From Cannabis sativa (Eukaryota; Streptophyta; Magnoliopsida; Rosales; Cannabaceae): 64,000 nucleotides of DNA. Below, in pieces: positions 51,389 through 63,266 of the stretch (position 1 is the first letter of the stretch; each line of letters starts with the position of its first letter). A program made the translations under genes and the position numbers. The stretch covers positions 46,747,442-46,811,441 of the forward strand of contig NC_083602.1 of assembly GCF_029168945.1 (NCBI RefSeq), in the 5' to 3' direction. The notes under the pieces were generated by a model. That model worked only from the letters and a program-made list of their open reading frames with translations. It did no database searches and had not been told where the DNA came from.

Positions 51389-53280
51389 TGTTGGGTTTTA
51401 TGCCCTAAATAAAACTCATTTCAATATAATCAGATTTACTTATTAATATAGATCAGAAATAACATTTAATGTTGCATGGTTCACATGATTTATTTCATGA
51501 TTATATGTACATAATGTATAAATTCATCTGAAACCCTTTTCACATACTTGATCTTGTTTATTGTGCCGTCAACACATTGGAAAGTAAACATGACTATGTG
51601 AATAAAGTTTCCTAGATTTATCAGACACAGGGTTTTACTGATATGATAATCTACAACAAGAGTTTACTTGCATTTGGAGAAGTGCTATGTTCTTTCAGAG
51701 CATTGGTTAGAGTAAAGCTCAGGTTGGATGCATGGAGTATGCATCGGAAGGGACCGATATTGAACTTTGACTTAGATTTAATTAATCTTGCCGTAAAATC
51801 TATTCAAGTCAATATCGCCTAGTTGATCCTAGATCAAATGATCTTAATCCTGTTATGATTAGGCTCAATCTTGAAAGGCTATTCGTGTTCCTTGAATTGT
51901 TAGTTAAGCCTACCTTTTGGTCAGGGTGATACGTACTTTTTGGGAACACGGTAGTGCAATTGAGTGGGAGCGCTATCATAAACATGGAATCTATAGCTTC
52001 TATCTGGCGAATAGTAAGCAAAGGATGATCTCCTTCGAGCTTGACCAAACGAACATAAATGGTGGAGTACTCATTTCACATAAGCTGAAATATCATTTAT
52101 ACGGGGTCAAGTGTTTTAAGGAATAAATACATTGTAGGGTGTAACGGTAATTTAATCCCTTTACAGTGTAGATCATTCATATAGAGGATCATTGATCACA
52201 TTAGGATGATAACAATGGATAACTAATGATGTGTCTATATGGTGGAACATATAGAGCATTCTATATAACTGAGAGTGCAATTCTAAGTTCTATGCGTGGA
52301 TTCAACGAAGAATTAATAAGTTAGTGAATTTTAGTGCTAAATTCTTGATCTACTTATTGGAAGCTCGGTTATATAGACCCATGGCCCCCCCACTAGTTGA
52401 GATAATATTGCTTGTAAGACTCATGTAATTGGTTTTGATTAATCAATTATAATTCACGAATTAGACTATGTCTATTTGTGAAATTTTCACTAAGTAAGGG
52501 CGAAATTGTAAAGAAAGAGTTTATAGGGGCATATTTGTTAATTATGATACTTTGTATGGTTCAATTAATAAATATGATAAATGACAATATTATTTAATAA
52601 TTATTTATAGTTATTAAATAGTTAGAATTGGCATTTAAATGATTGAATTAGGAAATTGGCATTTTTGAGAAAATCAGATACAAAAGGTGTTAAAATTGCA
52701 AAATTGCAAAGCCCAAGGCCCAATCCACTAAGTGTATGGCCGGCCACCTATGTAGCTATTTTAAATTGATTTTTTCATTATTTTAATGCCAAATAATTCA
52801 AATCTAACCCTAGTGGAATGCTATAAATAGATAGTGAAGGCTTCAGGAAAATTACACTTTTCTTCAGACTTTCTGAATCAGAAAAAACTGAGCCTTCTCT
52901 CTCCCTATCTTTAGCTGACCACTCTCTCTCTTCTTCCTTAGAATTTCGAAATCCTTAGTGTATGAGTAGTGCCCACACACATCAAGTGATACCTCAATCA
53001 TAGTGAGGAAGATCGTGAAGAACGATCATCAGCAAAGGAGTTTCAGCATCAAAGATTCAGAGAAAGAGATCCAGGTTCAGATATTGATAATGCTCTGCTA
53101 CAGAAAGGAATCAAGGGCTAGATATCTGAACGGAAGGAGTCATTATATTCTGCTGCACCCAATGTAAGGTTTCCTAAACTTTATATGTGTTTATTTCATC
53201 GTTTTAGAAAGTTCATATTTAGGATGTTAATAAACATACTTGTGAGTAGATCTAAGATCCTGGTAAAATAATTTCCAACA
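51389..53280 (+). repeat. 5' LTR of copia element Y (type B)
   Basis: The LTR is 1892 bp, with TATAAATA at 52822-52829. It differs from the 3' LTR at few visible positions (for example ATGGCCCCCCCAC versus ATGGTCCCCCCAC), indicating a young insertion. Confidence 0.93.
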
Positions 53281-56200
53281 ACTGGCCTCAGAGCCATGGT
53301 AATTGATTTACTTGCAAGAAATTTGGACTTTAAAACGATTGTTTGTATGTTCTTTGGATGGTATCATGTTGTATTGAGTGTTATTTGATGATTGATTGAT
53401 GTTTGTGAAATTTTCGTGAAAAATAATTGCGATTTTATCTCTGCAATTATTTTTATTGGATAGTATGAAAAAAATTAAGCAAGTTAGCCTTTTACAGAAC
53501 TCAATTTGGATTTTATTTGAATTAGTTATGATTTTTTGAAGATTTGACAAAATCGTGGCTGTGCTGATATTTTCCTGCGATCGCAGAACTGTCCGTACAG
53601 TTTCAAATTTTTTCTTTTCTCTTCAATTTTTCATACTTTTTCATGGAATTAACTTCCAATTTTTTGTATGGTTTTGTATATATACTATTACTATTCCTAA
53701 TTCAATTCTAATTATCATTTTGAATTAATTTAATTTTTTTTTTAATTTAATTCAAGATATTAGTGTAATTTGAATTTGAATAGAATTAGTATTTATCTTT
53801 TTGCTTAAAAAATCTATCTTATTTTTAAATTTGATTATATATTTTTTTTTAAATTTAAGGTCAGATTTTATAAGATATTTATAATATCTTTTAAGATATT
53901 TATAATATCTTTTAAGATATTTTAAAAATATCTTATCTTTTAAGATATTTTTTTTAATAATATCTTATCTTTTAAGATTTTTTTTAAATCTTTTTAGATA
54001 TTTTGACCTTATTTAAATTTAAAATAAGATATTTATAATCATGTAATTTTAAATAGATGTAAGATATTTTGCTAATTTTTTAAATTTTGTTATTTTATTT
54101 ATTTAAATTACATTTAAAATTTGAAAAAGATATTTATTTATCTTTTCTAATTTTTTATTTAATTTTTATTTATAAAATAACATTTAAAATTTAAAAGTAG
54201 TTAGCAAATTTTTGAAATGATATTTAGGTTGGTTGAAACCTAATTTTTCAAAAATTGTAGGTTTAATTTTAAATTAATTTTTTTTTAAAAATTTCGAATT
54301 TTTCAAATTTTTTTTTAAATTTTTCGAAATTTTTTTTTATTATTATTTAATTAAATATTTAATTTAAAATTAAATAAATCCTACTTCCAACTATCCAGCT
54401 AACCTTGTTGCAGGAGTATGTGGTTTTAGCTTGTTTGTAAGTTTTCAAAACCTATTATTACTTGATTGCAAATAGCCATGGTTACCTTCTGCCAGATCTA
54501 ATGATCTGATGGCTCCCTTGGTCAAGATAATAATTTGTAACAGGTATAATTTACAATCTTCTTTCATCTGTGTATGACCTAGCAACATGATAGGACCCAT
54601 CCAAAGTGTGCCTGTGTGAGCCTATGTGTTTAATTTTATTATAGATGCATATAGGTTAATGTTGCTAAAATAAATTATCATAGTTATTGATAGAATTTAT
54701 TTAGGCCCATTTAGTTTTTGGGCCTATTCAATTAATAACAGTTGTTCTTATTAAGGTTAAATTCCTCTCTTTTGGGCCTTGTGTGAGAGTTGGGAGCCAT
54801 AGAAGTGGGTACGACATACTGAACCCAGCACCCCCTCACACAAACTACCCCAATTGTGAAGGCCCATTTGCTCGATTTGAACAATCGTACTAGGTTAATT
54901 ACACTAGTTTAACCTAATAAAATTGATTAGCAACATAATTAATTTCATTTATTTTGAAATTAATTTAAGAAAATTATAGTTTAAAGAATTTTTTATTCTA
55001 AGCTAAACTATATGTATTTTCTTGTATTTAATTGAATATAGAATTATAACCATCTAGATTCTTTCTGGAACTTAATTTAAATTTTTCATTAAATATTCCT
55101 ATTTAAGTTGATATTTAGTTATCTTCAACTAACCAACTTAAATCTGAATATCTTTTGAATTCAAAATTTCAAAATTAAGTTGAGGAATTTTAGGCATTGG
55201 TTATTAAGATTCTTTAGATATTTTTTTTTTAAGTTAATATCTTTTCGAATATTAACTTAAAATGGAATATTTTCAAATTAAGTGGTTACAACTTAATTTT
55301 TGATATTTAATTAAATTTAAATTTGAAAAATATTTAGGTTCTAGATTTTTTCTAATACAACCTAAATTAGATATTTTTTCAAATTTTGTGGAAAAGATAC
55401 TTAGTCAAATAAGATATTTTCTAGATAGTTATTTCTAGACTACTTATTATTTCTAATATTAAAAAGGAAAATATTATAAATTGTGAAATTAATTATTTAA
55501 TTAATTTTGGTACAATTTATTTTAAGTATATTTTTCCTAGTATTAAACTAGAAATTAATAATTAAGCCTTCTCTACACTTAATTATTTATTTCTTGAATT
55601 TAATACATTTAATTAATTTGAAAATTAAATATCTAAGTTGATTTTTATCATCATACTTAAATATTTCTTTTTCATGACATTTAATTAAATAGAAAATTAT
55701 TTTTAGTTGAAATTTAATTTTTCAACTAAATTTAAATAATTTTCAAAATATATTTTTTCTTTATTTTATTAATCAATTTTCGAAATTGCATTTCTTAAAT
55801 GCTAGAATTTCGAATTTTATCTTGAAAAATAGATTAAGTTGTAAATTAATTATTTATTTTAATTAATTCTTGGATCAACTTAAATCAATGATTTTTTCAT
55901 TTATTGATTAATTTAAAATAAATTGAATTAAAGTATATTATTAGAAATTGAATTAATTAGTCAAAGGAAAATCTAGATAGGTGATATTTTTGCTTGAAGT
56001 ATTTTTCTAGTGTATTTAATTAAATAGAAAATTAATATTTAAGTTGATGTTCATCATCATACTTAAATATTTGAAATTTTTCTTATATATATTTAATTAA
56101 ATAGGAAAATTATATTTTTTGTTGTAAATTAATTTTATTAATTAATTTTGGGCCAACATTAAATTAGAATAATTTTTCCAGGATTTATTTTTTATTTTAA

Positions 56201-57040
56201 TATGCATTTTTCGAAAATTGTATTCTTATATACTTTAATTTTTCGAAATGCAATATATATTTATAGAAAATTAAATTTGAGTTGTAAATTAATTTAAATT
56301 AATTTTGTAACAACTTAAATATTTTTTTCTAAATATTTATTGGAAATTATTACTAAGATGGAAATAATTCATGTTATTTTCATATCCATCTAAGTAAAAT
56401 TTATAAATATTAAATTAAAATTTATATTTAGAATTTTTCATTCTAAATTGGAAATTTTAATTAAATAAATATATATTTAAAATAAATAGAATAAATAAAG
56501 AGAATAAAAGAAAATACAACTCTTTTTAAATAATGAGCTTTATTATCAAGAGACATTCGATCTCCATTGTGGGTTTTACACCGCGTTTGTTTTAGTGAGT
56601 AATCCTCCCTAATGGAGGAACGTTCATTAGCAATTTCGCACCGTTTAACCTCGCATGATAAGTAGTTTGTAAGTGTTTTGTATGGTATGGATCACCCTAA
56701 TGGTGGCGACCATACTTGACTTGCAAATTATGAAACAATGGTGGAAGCTCATAAGATAGAATTGCCTTGACTCTCGCCTAAACGGGACAACGCTGAATTC
56801 CAATCTTGATCGAATAAAAGGTTGCTAGAATGGTTATCATTTTAGATGAGCTGACAACTCTATTCAATGGATGATGCTTTGACTCTCGCCTAAACGGGAC
56901 ACTGTATCAGTTTGTTGAAAAACCTTGGAAATTATTTAGGATTGTATGTTTTAGTATTTTCACTTGTCATTCCTACTTGCTATATGCTTATAATTTCTGA
57001 ATTGTGTATGAATTTATATTGAACCATGTTATTTTCTGTT
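53281..57040 (+). other. Leader of copia element Y
   Basis: After the primer site there is a short stem-loop island: palindrome CTGCGATCGCAG at 53575-53586, immediately followed by AACTGT-CCGT-ACAGTT at 53587-53602. A Y-specific run of self-complementary AAGATATT-TAT-AATATCTT units lies at 53872-53934. The block shared with N and Z near 54770-54900 is on this strand. The paired 20-nt motif (complement of TCCCGTTTAGGCGAGAGTCA) sits at 56768-56787 and 56880-56899. The rest is AT-rich non-coding sequence. Confidence 0.75.
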
Positions 57041-59662
57041 ATTAAGTTGTAGTTTAATTTCGAATCTTCATTGTTGGTCTAACATGTTTGTTTATCTAAT
57101 GAGATAAATCCCTAATGGATTTTCACAATTAGACATACATAATAGTGTTAGATCTCGAAAGATAAATATTGTATATGCGACATCTAGCTGTTCATCAATT
57201 GATGACACCTTAGACTAGTATTTTTACAATATGAAGCAAGAAGATTACATAAATAAGATTACTTTGTCTTTCGCTAATCGAAGCATCGTTGGATTCTTAT
57301 TTATAAACAAAATTATCCTAATTCCTCTTAGCTTATTCATTTCGAATTAGCTCCATAATATATCATTGGATGAATGGTCTATAAATCATTTCATGTCATT
57401 ATATTTTCTCTTAAGAAATTAAATGACGCTTATGATTATAATCCCGAAATTCTATTCCCAATTGATATAAATCCTCAATCTTAGAAATCTCCTACTTCTA
57501 TGGGCAAATCTGGCTTAGAGTTTGTATTAGTAGTGGTGGTCCAAGATAGAATTACTCATAATATTTGGTATAAATTTAAGTCTTTGACTTTAATTTTAGA
57601 ATCCAAACAGAAATTTTATTATATTTCTAATTCCAGAATACAATACAGTTACACTTTCTCAAGTGTTTAATATCCATTTTCTATTAATGGATTAAAACTG
57701 TATGGAATATGAGTTAGGTATTCTGTGACCAGGATCCACTTGCAGTATTCTAAGAACTCTTTGATGTAACTATACCTAAGTCATCAAAACGACACAACCA
57801 CATTTTTCTTAATCTATGGCATTTGTATCTTGTTCATAGTGGATTTGACAAGATCAATCTCTGCAAAGAGTTAATATGCCTATATCCACTGAAAGTAGTT
57901 CATCTCATTCGCAGATGGATGTACATTCAGGGGTAGATATGAGTTTTTCATTAATTTCTAGCAATGGTTAAAACCATTAAGGTAAGTGGTTAAAGATCTT
58001 GCGAACTGATAGGGGTGGAGAAATAGTTAGTAGATATGCAGTTCAAAGATCATTAAATTGATTTTTGAATTATATCCAAACTTACCTCCCCAGAAATTTC
58101 GAGTTGCATGTTGATGATTAGTTACTAGTCGTTGCCTAAATCCTTCTATGGTAATACAATTTCAGAATGATGTAATGGTTGTATACTTAATGTAAATCAT
58201 TACTAGATTCATGGATGACCTAATCAAAATCTTAAGAAAAGCTAGAACTGTTAACCATGGTTTCTTAGCTATTCTAAGTGATTAGGGGTGGACCATCCCA
58301 TTGTCAATAGATAAGAAAGTGTTTGTTCAAACAAATACTACTTTTCTAAGAAAATGACTAAGTCTGAAAAACAAGTAGCAAATAAAGGAGATATTTAATT
58401 CTTGATTCCAAAAGTGTTCTATCATCTTATATAATATATGATGATCCCACTGCCTCTGTTGTCTTGTCACAACCAAAGAGGTTAATACCATTTAGTTTTC
58501 TTCGACATAATTCACGGTACCTTGTCGTAGTGGGAGAGTTTCTAGGAACTCACCTTCTTATGACTTGGGAGACACTAGTGATTAAAATCCATTGTGAGTT
58601 TAAACAAGTAATGGATTGTCAAGATAAGAAACTAAGAAGAAAAGCCAATAGAACTATGGTTTAATCCATTCACATGGAGTAACCTAAAGTTTTCTATTAC
58701 AAGGACATAAAAGGAAATTTTCGTTTATAAGTCTATTCAATGGACTTAACAAAACTTCCTGTTCCTAGTATTATAGGTTTGAGTTTATCTAAACCTATGG
58801 CTTGTGGTATACCTGGTAATTACTTACTCTAATGCAAGCAACTTACTTTAGTAAGATGCTAAAGCATTTTCTTTCTAATAGCAATCTGTAGAAGCTTCAC
58901 AACTTCTTAGACATAGATTTTATTTATCGAAGGAAAAGTCTCAACTATTCCAGAAAAGATAAAGCCATGAAAGAATTTCTTATATCAACAGTGAGAGGTC
59001 TTAGATATGCTTTTGTATGCCTTAGACCAGACACCTGCTGTTGAGTGGGAGTAATGAGTAGGTATCAGATTAATCCAAGAGAAGAACATTGGAAGACAAT
59101 CAAGTAAATCCTAAGATAAAGAAGAGGAACTATATGTTAGTCTATAAGGGTGTGTTTAAAACTCTTAGACTACACCATATCAGATTTCAAAATTTGCCTA
59201 TGTGCTAGTAAATATTTCTGATAAGATGGTGGTTACTCTGGGGGTGGAATAGTGATTTTGGAGAAGTGAAAAAACCTATCTGAAGTCTCTAGGTCTACCA
59301 GAGAGAGACTGAATGTTAAAGCTGCAGGAAAGGTACTTATTCAGTCTAAGGAAAGTTCTATACATCTTTGGCACCATTCCAAATTGCCTTAAACTACTAG
59401 TGTTAATTTCCTGATTAACCAAAAGTAGTTGCCAAAGGTATAGAATCCAGTATCCCAAGAGAGTAGACATATAGAGAGGAATTTCACATTATCAATGATT
59501 TTGTGATTAAAGGAAGAGTAATGGTGGAGGAAAGGTTGTGGTTAATTCAACCTTTCAGATCCTATTACGAGGAGTTTACTACTACTACACTTGATTTCTA
59601 TATCAAGGTGTTGAGATTATTTGAAACGCACTTTTTGTTTTATATTAGTGCAAGTGGGAGTT
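57041..59662 (+). pseudogene. Decayed copia pol of element Y
   Basis: Short in-frame islands reveal its origin. Near 58000-58045 is L-R-T-D-R-G-G-E (integrase core). At 59060-59104 is R-Y-Q-I-N-P-R-E-E-H-W-K-T-I-K (RNase H region). Near 59470-59500 are R-E-E-F-H-I-I and D-F-V, matching the copia pol C-terminus. Frames shift between them and stops are frequent. The longest called frames (58464-58664 plus and 59276-59470 minus) carry no protein motif. The remnant stretches up to the polypurine tract. Confidence 0.75.
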
Positions 59663-61554
59663 TGTTGGGTTTTATGCCCTAAATAAAACTCATTTCAATA
59701 TAATCAGATTTACTTATTAATATAGATCAGAAATAACATTTAATGTTGCATGGTTCACATGATTTATTTCATGATTATATGTACATAATGTATAAATTCA
59801 TCTGAAACCCTTTTCACATACTTGATCTTGTTTATTGTGCCGTCAACACATTGGAAAGTAAACATGACTATGTGAATAAAGTTTCCTAGATTTATCAGAC
59901 ACAGGGTTTTACTGATATGATAATCTACAACAAGAGTTTACTTGCATTTGGAGAAGTGCTATGTTCTTTCCAGAGCACTGGTTAAAGTAAAGCTCAGGTT
60001 GGATGCATGGAGTATGCATCGGAAGGGACCGATATTGAACTTTGACTTAGATTTAATTAAACTTACCGTAAAATCTATTCAAGTCAATATCGCCTAGTTG
60101 ATCCTAGATCAAATGATCTTAATCCTGTTATGATTAGGCTCAATCTTGAAAGGCTATTCGTGTTCCTTGAATTGTTAATTAAGCCTACCTTTTGGTTAGG
60201 GTGATACGTACTTTTTGGGAACACGGTAGTGCAATTGAGTGGGAGCGCTATCATAAACATGGAATCTATAGCTTCTATCTGGCGAATAGTAAGCAAAGGA
60301 TGATCTCCTTCGAGCTTGACCAAACGAACATAAATGGTGGAGTACTCATTTCACATAAGCTGAAATATCATTTATACGGGGTCAAGTGTTTTAAGGAATA
60401 AATACATTGTAGGGTGTAACGGTAATTTAATCCCTTTACAGTGTAGATCATTCATATAGAGGATCATTGATCACATTAGGATTATAACAATGGATAACTA
60501 ATGATGTGTCTATATGGTGGAACATATAGAGCATTCTATATAACTGAGAGTGCAATTCTAAGTTCTATGCGTGGATTCAACGAAGAATTAATAAGTTAGT
60601 GAATTTTAGTGCTAAATTCTTGATCTACTTATTGGAAGCTCGGTTATATAGACCCATGGTCCCCCCACTAGTTGAGATAATATTGCTTGTAAGACTCATG
60701 TAATTGGTTTTGATTAATCAATTATAATCCACGAATTAGACTATGTCTATTTGTGAAATTTTCACTAAGTAAGGGCGAAATTGTAAAGAAAGAGTTTATA
60801 GGGGCATATTTGTTAATTATGATACTTTGTATGGTTCAATTAATAAATATGATAAATGACAATATTATTTAATAATTATTTATAGTTATTAAATAGTTAG
60901 AATTGACATTTAAATGATTGAATTAGGAAATTGGCATTTTTGAGAAAATCAGATACAAAAGGTGTTAAAATTGCAAAATTGTAAAGCCCAAGGCCCAATC
61001 CACTAAGTGTATGGCCGGCCACCTATGTAGCTATTTTAAATTGATTTTTTCATTATTTTAATGCCATATAATTCAAATCTAACCCTAGTGGAATGCTATA
61101 AATAGATAGTGAAGGCTTCAGGAAAATTACACTTTTCTTCAGACTTTCTGAATCAGAAAAAACTGAGCCTTCTCTCTCCCTATCTTTAGCTGACCACTCT
61201 CTCTCTTCTTCCTTAGAATTTCGAAATCCTTAGTGTATGAGTAGTGCCCACACACATCAAGTGATACCTCAATCATAGTGAGGAAGATCGTGAAGAAAGA
61301 TCATCAGCAAAGGAGTTTCAGCATCAAAGATTCAGAGAAAGAGATCCAGGTTCAGATATTGATAATGCTCGCTACGTAAAGGAATCAAGGGCTAGATATC
61401 TGAACGGAAGGAGTCATTATATTCCGCTGCACCCAATGTAAGGTTTCCTAAACTTTATATGTGTTTATTTCATCGTTTTAGAAAGTTCATATTTAGGATG
61501 TTAATAAACATACTTGTGAGTAGATCTAAGATCCTGGTAAAATAATTTCCAACA
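59663..61554 (+). repeat. 3' LTR of copia element Y (type B)
   Basis: The LTR is 1892 bp, with TATAAATA at 61097-61104. It is followed by GACAG and then the short surviving piece of X. Confidence 0.93.
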
Positions 61555-61577
61555 GACAGATCCAATGATCTGATTTT

Positions 61578-62610
61578 AATCATACTCCAATTGTGAGTAG
61601 ATCTTGTTGACTTCGCTTTTAGCCAACGACAATGAGTCTTTTAGTAAGTGATAAACGATATGTCGTAATAAGAATACATAATAAAGAAAATAATAATAAT
61701 AAGAAGACACAGAAATTTTATAGAGGTTCAGCCCTGAGCAGTTCGGCAATAGCCTAATCCTCGTTAGTTGTATTGACTTAAGAATAAGGAAGAAGATTCC
61801 TTTTCTTATAGCTCTTACAATAATATATCTGAATATATAATTCTTAGATAGCCTTAGCTTATAGCGTTTCGGCGTATGATCACTGTTATACAATTTCGAT
61901 CAATCTCTCTTTTTTCGTCCCCCTGCCTAGTGAACATTCCTCACTATTTATAGGGCAGGAAACTTGAGGAGGAGGACTTTCCTCTCTCGTTACAAATCGC
62001 ATAAATACCAAGATCGTGGGATCATTGCTGAATGCTAAGATCGTGGGATAGAGGCCGTATACACCGATAGTGGAATCTTGTGTATGCCGTATCCACACAA
62101 GTTGATCCCTGAGTTATAGGGATTGAGCTAGTGACTCACGTAGTGCTTGGCTGAATTCGCTAAGTGTTGCTCATTCTGCATGGCTCGTTGAGTATTCTAT
62201 TATGGACATGCCAGCTAGGCATCCTGCTCGGCATGTTGATCCGACTAGGTGCTCTAAGTTGATGCCACGTGTCACCATTCTTGTGATGCCACGTCAAAGT
62301 GCCAATTTTGGGATAACATTTGCCCCCCAAGTCTGTGCGGGACCTCCGAGGTTGCGTATAGACTTATTGCGAGCTAGCTCTGCCTTGGAAGGGGACACGT
62401 GCCGAGCATGACCGTTTGAGACTCGATGTGAAGCTGACTGGGCGTCCCTTCGGTTTTCGGCTAATTAATGCTCTGACATTTAATATTTTGAAAATCCAAA
62501 TTTCTCTCTCCACGGCTGACAGTTGCACTCGATTATTTTTATTTCCCATATTTGCTTTCGAGGCGGGAAGTTGAGGCGTCTAAGGTTCCTTTACGTACAG
62601 TTACCCTTTT
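61578..62610. other. Unassigned repeat-like or promoter region right of element X
   Basis: No ORF here has a recognisable motif. The first part (61600-61760) is AT-rich and contains 'TTTTATAGAGGTTCAGCCC', a type of sequence seen in plant repeats. Two 'AAGATCGTGGGAT' copies lie near 62010 and 62037. ACGT-core elements cluster further on: G-box CACGTG at 62266-62271 and 62396-62401, and CCACGTCA at 62289-62296. A run of six C's occurs in 'TTGCCCCCCAAG' near 62321. This could be the LTR or promoter of the unit that follows; I found no terminal repeats to prove it. Confidence 0.4.
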
Positions 62611-62613
62611 GCT

Positions 62614-62621
62614 TATAAATA
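62614..62621 (+). promoter_or_regulatory. Probable TATA box of the right-end transcription unit
   Basis: TATAAATA sits in 'GCTTATAAATACTTAGAG'. It is followed after about 30 nt by a C/T-rich start-like stretch ('CATTTCCTCATTTCATCACC') and a leader. The G-boxes lie 210-350 bp upstream. Confidence 0.55.
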
Positions 62622-62770
62622 CTTAGAGTACTGACACATTTCCTCATTTCATCACCCTTCGTTGTTAAGCAAACTTCAGAGCAAAAAGAGAGAGCTTTCA
62701 TGCTTTAAAGTTGCTGAAGAGTTTATAGACGATTCCAATCTTGCTTGAATCCAGACACCTGAATCTTTGA

Positions 62771-63143
62771 GTAAGTTTCTGAATCCCTTTATGTTTTTCC
62801 TTTGCATGCTTGTGCTTTTGAATGTATCTTTGCTGTAGAAAGAACACTGTAGGAAACCCTAGGTTTTGAAACTTCTGCGACTCTTCTTTTCCATGTCCTT
62901 GCGTTAGCTTTCAGCCGTAAGGCTTATTTTAGAACTACATTGCGTCTGTTTTCCTTTCTGCTTTCTTTAAGCTTTATGAACTTTTTGGCCCTAACTCAAG
63001 AAAAACTTTCTGACTTCTTGAGTTTAGACTTTTCTTCAAACATGGCTGCTCTTTAATCTGTTGGGTACTCCTGGTCGGCATATTTGCTTGTTTTTTTGCT
63101 TGATACTCCATCCAACACTCATCGTGCGTGTTGTCTTTTGTAG
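62771..63143 (+). other. Possible intron in the leader of the right-end unit
   Basis: A good donor (TTTGA|GTAAGTTT, near 62771) and acceptor (TTGTCTTTTGTAG, ending 63143) bracket 373 T-rich bases. The first ATG of the downstream 40-codon ORF follows the acceptor directly. This rests on splice-site appearance only. Confidence 0.4.
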
Positions 63144-63266
63144 ATGAACCTTGGTGAGTATTGGGAGCCTCAGCATCAAATCGACCAGGAACTGCTTCAA
63201 CTTCTACACGAAGTCCACCCTCGTCTTCGTGCTAATCCTTCTTCTGATTCCGTACCCAGCCATTGA
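63144..63266 (+). CDS. Small 40-codon ORF upstream of the transposon-type gene
   Basis: The ATG at 63144 directly follows the predicted splice acceptor, and the ORF ends TGA at 63264-63266. The product begins M-N-L-G-E-Y-W-E-P-Q-H and is mildly acidic, with a helical L-L-Q-L-L-H-E-V stretch; I do not recognise it. The stop is followed at once by ATGATG of the next frame (TGAATGATG), an arrangement suited to re-initiation. It could be a regulatory upstream ORF or the start of a larger protein whose frame was broken. Confidence 0.35.
   Translation: MNLGEYWEPQHQIDQELLQLLHEVHPRLRANPSSDSVPSH

Larger units (their letters stand above)
51389..61554 (+). mobile_element. Copia element Y (plus strand), LTR-complete, non-autonomous
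   Basis: Y is 10,166 bp. Its LTRs, 51389-53280 and 59663-61554, are both 1892 bp with TGTTGGG...CCAACA ends. Target duplications GACAG sit at 51384-51388 and 61555-61559. The primer site TGGCCTCAGAGCCATGG starts at 53283, and the polypurine tract GCAAGTGGGAGTT ends at 59662. The internal region is 6382 bp, with a leader of about 3.75 kb and a decayed pol of about 2.6 kb; no gag was found. It is the opposite-strand sibling of N (10,168 bp without G). Confidence 0.92.
44956..61577 (+). mobile_element. Copia element X (plus strand), 3'-truncated, host of Y and of a tandem duplication
   Basis: X begins with a 1832-bp 5' LTR (44956-46787) and an initiator-Met-type primer site (TGGCACCAGAGCCATGG from 46790). 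Its leader runs to the GACAG target where Y inserted. Past Y, only about 18 bases of X leader (61560-61577, GATCCAATGATCTGATTTTA) match the Z leader before sequence changes completely. Thus gag, pol and the 3' LTR of X are missing, through truncation or later rearrangement. The leader piece is present twice because of the duplication described separately. Confidence 0.8.

Noticed and set aside
61578..63143. A complete LTR of the right-end element
   Set aside because: TATA box and leader are LTR-like, but I found no TG...CA boundaries, primer site or second copy within the window, so it is left unassigned.
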